64,000 bases of DNA from Alloalcanivorax xenomutans. GTDB taxonomy: Bacteria; Pseudomonadota; Gammaproteobacteria; Pseudomonadales; Alcanivoracaceae. Shown here piece by piece: positions 16,808-25,463 of the stretch. The notes beneath the pieces were generated by a model. It searched no databases. It was given only the letters and a program-made list of their open reading frames with translations, and was not told the origin of the DNA. Each line of letters opens with the position of its first letter. Positions within the stretch are counted from its first letter, which is position 1. The stretch is from the NCBI RefSeq assembly GCF_900217905.1, contig NZ_OBMO01000004.1, positions 62,001 through 126,000 on the forward strand. The letters run 5' to 3'. The position numbers and the translations under genes were made by a program.

Positions 16808-18178
16808 TCAGCCGCGGCTGGCGCGATTGCCGCCGTTGCCGCTGCGCTGGCCACCGCCGCCCCCACCGCTACCGCGGCGGCGCCGGCGTGGCGCCGGCTT
16901 GCCGTCGGCACCGCGGGGCGCGGAGCGGCGCTGGCCGCTCTTGTTGGGGGAGGCACCGTCGGAACGGGGACCAGAGCGAGAGCCGGAGCGGGAGCCATTG
17001 GGACGGGAACGCGGTTCCCTCTCATCAGGGATATCGGCCACCGCCGGCGGCTCGAAGTTGGTCACCTGGCGACGTTCGATGGGCTGTTTGATCAGCCGCT
17101 CGATGCCCTTGAGCAGTTTCTGGTCCTCGCCGCTGACCAGGGACACCGCTTCGCCGTCGGCGCCGGCGCGGCCGGTGCGGCCGATCCGGTGTACATAGTC
17201 CTCGGCCACGTTGGGCAGGTCGAAGTTCACCACCTGCGGCAACTGGTCGATGTCCAGACCTCGGGCGGCGATATCGGTGGCCACCAGGGCGCGCACTTCA
17301 CCGCTTTTGAAGCCGGCCAGGGCGCGGGTGCGGGCGTTCTGGCTCTTGTTGCCATGGATCGCGACGGCCTCGATGCCGGCGCTTTCCAATTGCTTGGCCA
17401 GGCGGTTGGCACCGTGTTTGGTGCGGGTGAACACCAGCACCTGGAACCATTGCTGCTCGCCGATAAGATGGGTGAGCAGCGCCGCCTTGTGCCGTTTGTC
17501 CACGGTCACCACCCATTGACGGACCCGTTCGGCGGTGCTGTTGCGCGGGCTGATGTCGATTTCCTTGGGGCTGCGCACCAGGGTTTTCGCCAGCGTCCGG
17601 ATCTCATTGGAGAAGGTGGCGGAGAACATCAGCGTTTGCCGCTGCTTCGGCAACAGCCGCAGCACCTTGCGGATGTCGTGGATGAAGCCCATGTCGAGCA
17701 TCCGGTCCGCTTCATCCAGTACCAGAATCTCCAGTTGATCGAAGGACATCGCCTTTTGCTGATACAGGTCCAGTAGCCGTCCTGGGGTGGCCACCAGCAC
17801 ATCCACACCACCGCGCAGACGGTTGATCTGCGGGTTGATGTTGACGCCGCCGAACACCACGGCGGAGCGCAGAGCCGGCAGATATTGGCCATATTCGGCC
17901 ACGCTTTCGCCGACCTGGGCGGCCAACTCGCGGGTGGGGGTCAGCACCAGCGCGCGCACCTGGCGGCTGGCGGCCGGCTTGCCCGGCTCCAGCCGTTGCA
18001 ACAACGGCAGGGTGAAACCGGCGGTCTTGCCGGTGCCCGTCTGGGCGGCGGCCATTACATCACTGCCACCCAGCACCGCGGGAATGGCTTGCGCCTGAAT
18101 CGGCGAGGGACGGTCGTAACCCTGTTCGGCCACGGCACGCAAAAGGGGATCGATCAATCCGAGGGACTGGAAATCCAT
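16808..18178 (-). CDS. rhlE: DEAD-box RNA helicase, RhlE type
   Basis: A 456-residue ATP-dependent RNA helicase. All core motifs are visible: the Q motif region ([16 protein letters not shown]), AAQTGTGKT (I), PTRELA (Ia), TPGRLLD (Ib), DEAD within [12 protein letters not shown] (II), SATF (III), HGNKSQ (IV), [11 protein letters not shown] (V) and HRIGRTGR (VI). The RhlE assignment rests on the TPGRLLDLY and [14 protein letters not shown] segments and the overall layout. The last 75 residues are a disordered tail of Ser/Arg/Gly/Pro ([12 protein letters not shown], then a poly-Gly run) that probably binds RNA. RhlE proteins act in rRNA maturation and RNA decay, mostly in the cold. Confidence 0.93.
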   Translation of the reverse strand: MDFQSLGLIDPLLRAVAEQGYDRPSPIQAQAIPAVLGGSDVMAAAQTGTGKTAGFTLPLLQRLEPGKPAASRQVRALVLTPTRELAAQVGESVAEYGQYLPALRSAVVFGGVNINPQINRLRGGVDVLVATPGRLLDLYQQKAMSFDQLEILVLDEADRMLDMGFIHDIRKVLRLLPKQRQTLMFSATFSNEIRTLAKTLVRSPKEIDISPRNSTAERVRQWVVTVDKRHKAALLTHLIGEQQWFQVLVFTRTKHGANRLAKQLESAGIEAVAIHGNKSQNARTRALAGFKSGEVRALVATDIAARGLDIDQLPQVVNFDLPNVAEDYVHRIGRTGRAGADGEAVSLVSGEDQKLLKGIERLIKQPIERRQVTNFEPPAVADIPDEREPRSRPNGSRSGSRSGPRSDGASPNKSGQRRSAPRGADGKPAPRRRRRGSGGGGGGQRSGNGGNRASRG

Positions 18179-18319
18179 AGGGGGTATCTTCGGAGTTAAG
18201 GAAGGGAAGCAATAAAGGCGCGAAGGTTACCTGATTGGCGCCCGGGGCACGAGGACTTTATCTGCCGTGATGGCCGCAAACGGCCCGTGAGGAGGGGGTT
18301 AGGGGGCAAATGGGGCCAT

Positions 18320-18943
18320 TCAGCCGGGGTATGGCGTGGCGGTGCCTTCCAATACCTGACTGGCGAAGGCGGGGAGACGGGCATGGCGGTAACGGCGGGT
18401 ATTGGCGAGATCGAAACCGGCATGGTGGAGGATGTCCGGGGTGGGACGGTTGAGATGGCAGCCGCAGGCCAGCTGTTTCCACAACGGCGTCAGCCGGTTC
18501 TGCCAGCGTTGCGTGCGGGGGTTGGGACTGGCGATGTGTTCCAGAATCAGTAATTGCCCGTTGTCGGCCAGCACTCGCCGCATTTCCCGGGCGGCCCGTT
18601 CCGGTTCGGGAATGGTGCACAGCACCAGACACGCCACCACGGTGTCGAAGTAGCGGTCCGGGTAGGGTAATCGCCGTGCATCACCGGCCAACAGGCGGAT
18701 GCGTTGAGGGTGGGGGCTGTTGGTGGCTTGCCGGCGGGCCCGGTTGAGTAACGGGATACTGGGTTCCAGGCCGTGAATTTCCGTGGCTTGCTCGCCGTAA
18801 AGCGGCAGGTTGGCGCCATTGCCGACGCCGATTTCCAGGACCCGCCCGCGAGCGGCGGCGATCAAACGCTGGCGGTTGCGATAGAACGGACGGGTGGCCA
18901 GATCCAACAGCGGAGGAAAGAGGTAATCGCTGTATAACCCCAT
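18320..18943 (-). CDS. Class I SAM-dependent methyltransferase
   Basis: A 207-residue Rossmann methyltransferase of the UbiE/thiopurine-like Methyltransf_11 type. Motif I, VLEIGVGNGANLPLY, is at about residues 35-49, the acidic loop GLEPSIPLL follows, and motif IV region is FDTVVACLVLCTIPEPERA. The N-terminal GLYSDYLFPPLLDLATRP is often seen in small phospholipid- or quinone-related methyltransferases. The substrate is not known. The gene lies upstream of rhlE on the same strand with a 141-bp gap, so separate promoters are likely. Confidence 0.87.
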   Translation of the reverse strand: MGLYSDYLFPPLLDLATRPFYRNRQRLIAAARGRVLEIGVGNGANLPLYGEQATEIHGLEPSIPLLNRARRQATNSPHPQRIRLLAGDARRLPYPDRYFDTVVACLVLCTIPEPERAAREMRRVLADNGQLLILEHIASPNPRTQRWQNRLTPLWKQLACGCHLNRPTPDILHHAGFDLANTRRYRHARLPAFASQVLEGTATPYPG

Positions 18944-19005
18944 GAGATGGGCCTGCTTGTTGCTATCGGCCCATCCTTGGCTTGGCGGGACGGGAAGTCA
19001 AGCCG

Positions 19006-19152
19006 GATTCGCGAGCAAGCTCGCTTCCCACGGAGAGGCTACGGAACCGCTGTGGGAGGCTGGCTTGCCAGCGAATCAGTGTGCCACGGTTGCGTGTAAG
19101 CGGGATGTCCCACCACTGTAGGACACCAGTGGCTCACGAGCCGCGATTTGTC
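19006..19152. repeat. REP-like inverted repeats (two units)
   Basis: GGATTCGCGAGCAAGCTCGC (from about 19006) and its partner ending GCCAGCGAATCA (about 19079) enclose GGGAAG/CTGTGGGAGG arms, a diverged form of the 10201-10307 unit. Just after it, ACTGTAGGACACCAGTGGCT and GAGCCGCGATT resemble a decayed right arm of the 6358-6429 palindrome. Both lie between divergently oriented ends and may terminate the lipoprotein gene. Confidence 0.65.
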
Positions 19153-19160
19153 TCAAAGCA

Positions 19161-21128
19161 TCAGCGGCTGATCAGCGCCAGTTCCGCATCCTGTTGCAGC
19201 ACGGTCCACCAGCGCCGGCCGTGGTCGGCATCGAAGCCCACCAGGGGCTGGTCGGCGCAGGCGTCCGGACGGTTTGGCGGCGTGCTCAGGAAAGCGCTGT
19301 CGAACGGCTGCTCCACCACGCAATCGGTGCCGGCGATGGCTTGCCAGCCGTCGGCGGTGCGCCAGGCCAGAGTGTGGCTGTCGGTATCCACCCCTTCGTC
19401 GGCGTCGAAGGTCACGGCATAGGCATCGGACACCGCGGTGGCCAGATCCCAGTTCTTACTGGCGCTGGCCGGCAGGGCATGGGCCTGCTTGGCGGTGCCA
19501 TCGGGCTGACTGCCGGGCAGACCGGTATCCGTCTCCAGGTCCTTGGCGCCGCCGTAGGCGTTGGAGTAGGTGCCGGTCTGATTCTGGGTGCCGCTGATGA
19601 TGAGAATGTCGGAGGCGGTGTCGCCGTTGGCGGCCTGCCAGCTCATGGTCACGTCTTCCTTCAGATCGATGGTGGTCTCGGGAATGTCGAGCACGGCCGC
19701 GTCGTCGGCGTTTGGTACCACCCGATTCTCCGCGTTCAGATTCGGCGTCCAGGGCTGGTTCATCTGGAACAGGAACTGGTAGGCCAGACGGGCCAGCTCG
19801 GTGACGGTGCTGGCGCGGCTGAACCCAGGAGTGACTTCCATGTCGCGGGTGCGGCTTTCCACCCGGTTGAAGGTGTCGTTGGTGCCGCCCACCATGCGTG
19901 CCACGCTGCCGTCGGGAGCATAACAGTCGTTGCTGATGTAGCTGCTGTCCAGGTACATCACCGGGCGGGTGCCTTCGGGAATGGAGTTGGGATAAACAAT
20001 GCGCTCGCAGCGGTTCTTGGTGCGCGAGAAGCGGTCCAGCAGTTTCCATTGCGGAGCGGCCAGTTCTTTCTCGCCGTCTTCATTGGCGCCGATGGTGTGT
20101 TCGGTGAACCAGGACTGATAGTCCACGCGGTCGCCCTGGAACGTCAGCACCGAGGCGTTGACGTCGTAGGCGGTGGAGCCGTTCTTCATCGTGTTCATTT
20201 TCTGTTGCACGATTCGTTGCACCAGTTCCCGTTCTCCGTAGCGGAATTCGTAGCCTTTATAGGAGGCGTTGCCGGACATGATTTGAGTGTACTGGGGCAG
20301 CCGGTAGTTGCCGTCGTCTTCGGTCCAGGAGGTCGGGTCCACCCAGATCGGCGCCTTGATTACCGAGCGCTGATACATGTGCTCGTGGCCTTGCACCCAG
20401 ATTACATCGTGTTTGGAAAAGAAGGCACGGATGTCATCCCACTTGTTCATCAGGTGGTCGTCGCCGGCGGTGCCTTCCACGATCATTTCCCGGGTTTCGC
20501 CGTATTTGGCGCCGATCAGGCCGTCGTGGCTGGCGATCACCAGATGGTCGAATTCACCCTCGTGGGCGGCCACTTCCTGTTTGATCCAGTCAAAAGCGAT
20601 CGGCAGGTTGTAATACTTGAGCAGGAAGATCATCACGTTGTCGCGGATGACGTAGTAATTGAGATACTGGGCGCCGCTCATGTGCACCGCATCGTCGGGG
20701 ATGTAGTGCTTCATGTTCTCGATCCATTCCACTGAATAGGCGTAGCTGTCTTCGTGGTTGCCCATCAACGGCAGGAACTCGATGCCGGCGTCGCGGTAGC
20801 TTTCCGCCACCGAGGTCCATTGCTCGAACTCTCGGGTGGTGCCGTGGTCGGTGAGATCGCCCACCGGGATCACGATATCCACGCCCAGTTCCTGTTCCTT
20901 GTCGAGCACCGCCTTCATTGGATGCATGGAAACGTTATCGCCGCCGCCCTGAGTATCCGGCAGCAGACCGATGCGCAGTGTGGAAACCGGAGTCGGCGTG
21001 GGCGTTTCGCCGCCGCTGCCGGGATCGGTGGGTGGCGTGCCGGAATCGGATGAAGACGAAGAACCGCCGCAGGCGGACAACAGGCCGCCGAGCAGCACCG
21101 CGTACAACGGTAGTGCCGTGAATCGCAT
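19161..21128 (-). CDS. Calcineurin-like metallophosphoesterase lipoprotein with large C-terminal extension
   Basis: A 655-residue lipoprotein: the lipobox LSAC places the acylated cysteine at residue 20, followed by a Ser/Gly-rich linker. The phosphoesterase core (about 48-330) has LLPDTQ, VGDLTDHG, LMGNHED, VIASHDG and WVQGHEHMYQ, which together supply the two-metal site. After about residue 340 comes a long region without any family I recognise (LDRFSRTKNRCERIVYPNSI and onward), with beta-rich stretches near 480-540. GGGGG lies eight bases before the ATG. It probably sits in the outer membrane or periplasm. Phosphodiesterase or phosphatase activity is inferred; the substrate is unknown. Confidence 0.85.
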   Translation of the reverse strand: MRFTALPLYAVLLGGLLSACGGSSSSSDSGTPPTDPGSGGETPTPTPVSTLRIGLLPDTQGGGDNVSMHPMKAVLDKEQELGVDIVIPVGDLTDHGTTREFEQWTSVAESYRDAGIEFLPLMGNHEDSYAYSVEWIENMKHYIPDDAVHMSGAQYLNYYVIRDNVMIFLLKYYNLPIAFDWIKQEVAAHEGEFDHLVIASHDGLIGAKYGETREMIVEGTAGDDHLMNKWDDIRAFFSKHDVIWVQGHEHMYQRSVIKAPIWVDPTSWTEDDGNYRLPQYTQIMSGNASYKGYEFRYGERELVQRIVQQKMNTMKNGSTAYDVNASVLTFQGDRVDYQSWFTEHTIGANEDGEKELAAPQWKLLDRFSRTKNRCERIVYPNSIPEGTRPVMYLDSSYISNDCYAPDGSVARMVGGTNDTFNRVESRTRDMEVTPGFSRASTVTELARLAYQFLFQMNQPWTPNLNAENRVVPNADDAAVLDIPETTIDLKEDVTMSWQAANGDTASDILIISGTQNQTGTYSNAYGGAKDLETDTGLPGSQPDGTAKQAHALPASASKNWDLATAVSDAYAVTFDADEGVDTDSHTLAWRTADGWQAIAGTDCVVEQPFDSAFLSTPPNRPDACADQPLVGFDADHGRRWWTVLQQDAELALISR

Positions 21129-21545
21129 GATGTGAACCCCCAGATTGGTATTGGTATACCCGGGTGCACCCCATCACGCGCCTTCCTTTGCGCTTCTCCG
21201 CGACGGCGGAGGCTGGGTATGGAACCCGGGTCGGGAGCGGGCGGGCTCCCTGAGCGCTGCCTATGCTGGATAAAGGATGTGATGATTCGGCGTCATTGAA
21301 ATGACGGTTTGATGATCTGTGTTGTCTCACGGTTGTGGAACGGCGCTGGATATCGGACGCCAACATAAGGTTCATCGCGGTTTGGAGGGAAACGGTATTA
21401 CCTTCCATCATGGACAGCCAAGCCGCGTTACGCCTTTGCTTCGAGGTAACCGGCAAGCGCAGGTGTTCTTCTGGCCTTGCAGACATCAATTCGGAGGTTG
21501 CTACAACGTCGCTGTGGGAGCTTCACCAGCAGACGAAGCGGATCG
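21129..21545. other. 417-bp intergenic region between the lipoprotein gene and recQ
   Basis: No gene is supported here. It contains a 6-bp stem with a 4-nt loop, CGTCAT-TGAA-ATGACG (21291-21306), and a single half REP-like unit, CGTCGCTGTGGGAGCTTC (about 21508-21525), directly after the recQ stop codon side. The region from 21250 to 21420 is poorer in G+C than its flanks. Confidence 0.5.
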
Positions 21546-23345
21546 TCACGAGGCGTAACGGTGGAACACTTCCAGGAAAGCGTCGCCGTAGGCTTCCAGT
21601 TTGCGGTCGCCGACACCGCTGACGCTGGCCATGTCACGCAGTGAGGTTGGATGAATCGCCATCATGTCGAGCAGGGTGGCGTCGTGGAAGATCACGTAGG
21701 GTGGCACGCCGGCTTCCTCGGCCAGTTGCTTGCGGCAGGCGCGCAGGGCTTCCCAAAGCGGGCGCTCGGCGTCCGTCACCGGAACCCGCTCGGCGCGGCG
21801 GGAGCGGGTCTGGGCACGGGCCACGTCCTTGCGCAGTTGTAGCGACCGCTCACCGCGTAAATAGGGACGGCAGGCCTCGGTGAGTTGCAGGGCGCCATAG
21901 CCGGCGGCATCCACGGCGAGCAGGCCCAGCGCCACCAGTTGCCGATAAATGGCCCGCCACTGATTGGCGGAAAGCTCGCCGCCGATGTTCCAGGTGGAGA
22001 CATGGTCGTGGCCGGCGGAAGCCACCTTGTCGCTGCGATTGCCCGTGAGCACATCAACCAAATGGTTGACGCCGAATCGCTGGCCGGTGCGGTAAACACA
22101 GCTGAGCGCCTTGCGCGCCACCTCGGTGGCGTCGAATGTCTGTGGCGGGTTCAGGCAGGTATCGCAGTTGCCGCAGGGTTTTTCCAGGGTTTCGCCAAAA
22201 TAGTTCAGCAGCGCCTGGCGCCGGCACTGGGTCACTTCACAGAGGCCAAGCATGGCCTCCAGACGCTGATGCTCGTGGCGTTTGAACTGTTCGTTGCCCT
22301 CCGATTGCGCCAGCATTTGTTTGTGGCGGATGGCGTCTTCCAGCCCATAGGCCATCCAGGCGGTGGCGGGGGCGCCATCGCGGCCGGCCCGGCCGGTTTC
22401 CTGGTAGTAGGCTTCGATACTTTTGGGCAGATCCAGATGGGCGACAAAGCGCACATCCGGTTTATCGATGCCCATGCCGAACGCCACCGTGGCCACCATC
22501 ACCAGACCATCCTCGCGCAGGAATCGCTGCTGGTGACGGGCGCGCACCTCGCCGCCGAGACCGGCGTGGTAGGGCAGGGCGGGAATGCCTTGCTGGTTGA
22601 GCCAGTCGGCGGTCTGGTCCACCTTGTTACGGGACAGGCAATAAACAATGCCGGCGTCGCCGGCGTGTTCGTTGCGGATCAGCCTTAGCAGTTGCTGGCG
22701 GGCGCTGTCCTTGCGTTCGATCCGGTACTGGATGTTGGGCCGGTCGAAGCTGGAGATAAAGTGCCGGGCGCCACCCAGATCCAGCCGTTCGGCGATCTCC
22801 TGACGAGTACGCGGATCGGCGGTGGCGGTGAGCGCGATGCGTGGCACCTGGGGGAACTCCCGGTGCAGCAGGGACAGTTGCAGATAGTCGCTGCGGAAAT
22901 CATGGCCCCACTGCGATACGCAATGCGCCTCGTCGATGGCGAATAACGCCAGCGGAGACTGGTGCAACAATTCCAGAGTGCGTGCCTGGGTCAGCCGTTC
23001 CGGCGCCACATAGAGCAGGTCGAGAGTACCGTCGCGGACCTGTTGTTCCAATTCCCTGGCGCGGCCGGCGTCCAGAGTGGAGTTGAGGAAACCGGCGCTG
23101 ACGCCGAGGGCGTTGAGCGCGTCCACCTGATCCTGCATCAGCGCGATCAACGGGCTGACCACCACACCGACGCCTTCCCGCGCCAGGGCCGGGATCTGGT
23201 AACAGAGGGATTTGCCGCCGCCGGTGGGCATCAACACCAGGGCATCGCCACCGCTGACCAGGGTGTCGATAATGGCGGCCTGCTGGTTACGGAACTCGTG
23301 GTAGCCGAATACGTGCTGGAGAATCGAAAGGGGATCGCGTTGCAT
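21546..23345 (-). CDS. recQ: ATP-dependent DNA helicase RecQ
   Basis: A 599-residue 3'-5' DNA helicase. Walker A is [16 protein letters not shown], the DExH box [17 protein letters not shown] with the aromatic loop, then ALTATAD. The RecQ C-terminal zinc site is formed by cysteines of CEVTQC...CGNCDTC, followed by a winged helix (about 405-515). The HRDC domain ends the protein ([20 protein letters not shown]). The ATG at 23345 ([10 protein letters not shown]) gives a length matching E. coli RecQ; the open frame continues upstream across the divergent chrA gene but that part is not real. RecQ works in recombination restart with RecJ, RecA and others. Confidence 0.96.
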   Translation of the reverse strand: MQRDPLSILQHVFGYHEFRNQQAAIIDTLVSGGDALVLMPTGGGKSLCYQIPALAREGVGVVVSPLIALMQDQVDALNALGVSAGFLNSTLDAGRARELEQQVRDGTLDLLYVAPERLTQARTLELLHQSPLALFAIDEAHCVSQWGHDFRSDYLQLSLLHREFPQVPRIALTATADPRTRQEIAERLDLGGARHFISSFDRPNIQYRIERKDSARQQLLRLIRNEHAGDAGIVYCLSRNKVDQTADWLNQQGIPALPYHAGLGGEVRARHQQRFLREDGLVMVATVAFGMGIDKPDVRFVAHLDLPKSIEAYYQETGRAGRDGAPATAWMAYGLEDAIRHKQMLAQSEGNEQFKRHEHQRLEAMLGLCEVTQCRRQALLNYFGETLEKPCGNCDTCLNPPQTFDATEVARKALSCVYRTGQRFGVNHLVDVLTGNRSDKVASAGHDHVSTWNIGGELSANQWRAIYRQLVALGLLAVDAAGYGALQLTEACRPYLRGERSLQLRKDVARAQTRSRRAERVPVTDAERPLWEALRACRKQLAEEAGVPPYVIFHDATLLDMMAIHPTSLRDMASVSGVGDRKLEAYGDAFLEVFHRYAS

Positions 23346-23450
23346 GGCGGGAGTATACCTGCCCGTGGGCGCGGTGACATCCGCGTGACATGTGCGCCAC
23401 GCAGAATCCGGCGCGACTGTGACGAAACCGTGACGGGGAACAAAACGACA

Positions 23451-24578
23451 ATGCAGGCATGGCGGGTTTTTCGTGAATTTTTTCTGTTGGGCTGGATCAG
23501 CTTCGGTGGTCCGGCGGCGCATGTGGGGTATTTCCACCGCCGTTTCGTCACCTCCCTGGGCTGGCTGGACGAGGACGAGTTCGCCCGTCTGTTGGCGTTG
23601 ACCCAGTTTCTGCCCGGCCCGGCGTCGAGTCAGTTGGGGTTCGCCATCGGCCGCCATCGCGCCGGGCTGGCCGGGGCGGTGGCGGCGTTTCTCGGTTTTA
23701 CCCTGCCGTCGTTCGGGATCATGGTACTGGTGGCCCTGTTCGCTGCCCGGTGGGCCGGAGACGGGTTGGATGGCGTGGTACGGGGACTGAAATGGCTGGC
23801 GGTGGTGGTGGTGGCCGACGCGGTCTGGAACATGGGCCGCCGTTTTTGTCCCGATACCCTGACCCGGGGGCTGGCGCTGGCCACGGCGGTGCTGTTGTGG
23901 TGGTGGCCGGGCGTCGTCACGCAACTGCTGGCCTTGCTGCTGGCGGCGGCGATTGGCTGCGGATGGCTCAAGCGTACCGTGGAGACCATGCCGGAGGGCG
24001 GTGCGATCAGAGGGCGACCGCTGGTGCTGTTCGCCGGACTCTGGCTGTTGTTCGCCCTGGTTGGTGGCTTCTGGCTACTGCGGGACTTTTATAGCGCCGG
24101 TGCTTTGGTGTTCGGTGGCGGCCATGTGGTATTGCCGTTGCTGCAGGGCTTCGTTGGTGACCGCATCGGCACCGACGCCTTTCTGACCGGCTACGCCGCC
24201 GCCCAGGCGGTACCCGGCCCGATGTTTTCCCTGGCCGCTTATCTGGGCGCGCTGCTGATGCCGGCGGCGCCCTGGTCCGGCGCGGCCCTGGCCACGGTGG
24301 CGATCTTCCTGCCCGGCTTCCTGTTGGTATGGGCATTGGCGGACGCCTGGCGCGGCCTGGCCAGCCGCCCGGCCATGGCCGGCGCGATCGCCGGCGTCAA
24401 CGCCGCCGTGGTGGGATTGCTGCTGGCCGCCCTCTACGATCCGGTTTTTCGCTCGGCGGTGGCTGGTGGAGGGGACTTGGCGATGGTGGTGATGGGCGTC
24501 GTGCTGTTGCGCTCCGGCAAGGTGCCGCTGCTGGCGCTGGTGCTGCTGATGGTGGGGGCGGGAGTAGTGATCAGTTAA
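23451..24578 (+). CDS. chrA: Chromate transporter, ChrA family
   Basis: A 375-residue inner-membrane protein of the CHR superfamily. It contains two homologous halves: [18 protein letters not shown] with [15 protein letters not shown] in the first, and [16 protein letters not shown] with [15 protein letters not shown] in the second. Around ten hydrophobic segments are visible. The family exports chromate, driven by the proton gradient, although many members are uncharacterised. It diverges from recQ across a 105-bp gap. Its last codons and stop overlap the start of an AT-rich repeat at 24572, so the C-terminus may have been reshaped by that insertion. No chrB regulator is present. Confidence 0.9.
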   Translation: MQAWRVFREFFLLGWISFGGPAAHVGYFHRRFVTSLGWLDEDEFARLLALTQFLPGPASSQLGFAIGRHRAGLAGAVAAFLGFTLPSFGIMVLVALFAARWAGDGLDGVVRGLKWLAVVVVADAVWNMGRRFCPDTLTRGLALATAVLLWWWPGVVTQLLALLLAAAIGCGWLKRTVETMPEGGAIRGRPLVLFAGLWLLFALVGGFWLLRDFYSAGALVFGGGHVVLPLLQGFVGDRIGTDAFLTGYAAAQAVPGPMFSLAAYLGALLMPAAPWSGAALATVAIFLPGFLLVWALADAWRGLASRPAMAGAIAGVNAAVVGLLLAALYDPVFRSAVAGGGDLAMVVMGVVLLRSGKVPLLALVLLMVGAGVVIS

Positions 24579-24740
24579 CAGGGAACAGTGAATAGCGCGC
24601 GAACCAGGATAGGGGGCTTGTGGTCCGTGCCGGCGTATTTGCGTAAATGCAGAAGATGAATGCTGATTTGCAAACGAAACCTTACTTCCTGGGAAAGCCC
24701 GGTCTTTGCCTTTCACTATTCCCTGTAACTGTTTTTCCCG
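24572..24740. repeat. AT-rich element bounded by imperfect inverted repeats
   Basis: AGTTAACAGGGAACAGTGAA (from 24573) at the left end is mirrored on the right by TTTCACTATTCCCTGTAACT (24711-24730). The right end also carries GGTCTTTGCC, matching AAAGGCAAAAACC at 7874. The interior of about 115 bp has no coding potential. It resembles a miniature mobile element, though no flanking duplication was identified. Confidence 0.55.
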
Positions 24741-24782
24741 CTTGCTTGAAGCTCGGAACCGTGATTCAATCCTTTGAAAGCA

Positions 24783-24796
24783 GGAATCAGGATTCC
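24783..24796. promoter_or_regulatory. Palindrome GGAATC-AG-GATTCC before the TetR/AidB operon
   Basis: A perfect 6-bp half-site palindrome with a 2-bp centre ends four bases before the regulator's ATG and overlaps its AGGA ribosome site. A related GATTCAATCC lies just upstream. It is well placed for autorepression by the TetR-family protein it precedes. Confidence 0.45.
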
Positions 24797-24800
24797 GATC

Positions 24801-25463
24801 ATGGCATACCGGGAAACCGCTCAGGTGCGGGCGCGTAAGGCGGCGCAGCGGGAGAATTTGCTGGGGACCGCTGAGATGTTGGTGCGGGAAGGGGGCTTCG
24901 CCGCCATGACCATGCAGGCGGTGGCGGAGCGCGCCGGCGTCGGTGTCGGCACGCTGTATCGCTATTTTGACAACAAGGCGACGCTGGCGGCGGAGGTGTT
25001 CCGTGTCGCCACCGAGCGGGAAGTGGAGGCCGTGGCGCGGGCGCTGTCCGGGCCGGGCGGCGCTGGTGCCCGCCTGGAGCAAGCGTTGCGGGTGTTCGCC
25101 GGTCGAGCCATGGCGGCGCCCAAGCTGGCCTGGGCGCTGATCGCCGAACCGGTGGAGCCGGAGGTGGATGCCGAACGGCTGCATTACCGGGCCATGTACG
25201 CGGCACTCTACCGGGATGTGCTGGATCACGGCGTGGCCAGTGGCGAACTGCCGCCCCAGGCCACCGCCCCCAGCGCCGCGGCGCTGGTAGGGGCGGTGGC
25301 CGAAGCTTTGGTGGGGCCACTGGCGGCGCCGCTGGCGGACGCCGCCCTGCCGGATCAGATGGTGGCCTTCTGCCTGCGGGCGGTGGGCGCCACGCCATCG
25401 CAATCGAGACAACCACAACAAAACACCACCACAGGCGCCGTTGGCGCTGGAGGTCAATCATGA
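24801..25463 (+). CDS. TetR family regulator of the AidB-like operon
   Basis: A 220-residue TetR-type regulator. The DNA-binding part spans RENLLGTAEMLVREGGFAAM to GVGTLYRYFDNKATLAAEVF (about residues 14-62). The C-terminal half is Ala/Pro-rich and ends in a Gln/Asn/Thr-rich tail (PSQSRQPQQNTTTG). Its last four bases (ATGA) are the start of the acyl-CoA dehydrogenase gene, so translation is coupled and the regulator very likely controls that gene. The chosen ATG (24801) begins the conserved domain directly; an upstream TTG would add nine residues. Confidence 0.9.
   Translation: MAYRETAQVRARKAAQRENLLGTAEMLVREGGFAAMTMQAVAERAGVGVGTLYRYFDNKATLAAEVFRVATEREVEAVARALSGPGGAGARLEQALRVFAGRAMAAPKLAWALIAEPVEPEVDAERLHYRAMYAALYRDVLDHGVASGELPPQATAPSAAALVGAVAEALVGPLAAPLADAALPDQMVAFCLRAVGATPSQSRQPQQNTTTGAVGAGGQS

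Noticed and set aside
22962-23450. Upstream extension of the chrA reading frame
   Set aside because: It overlaps recQ antisense and has no similarity to transporters; conserved sequence starts at MQAWRVF.
23346-23924. N-terminal extension of recQ reaching into chrA
   Set aside because: The added residues are His/Arg/Gln-rich shadow sequence opposite chrA; the family begins at the ATG at 23345.
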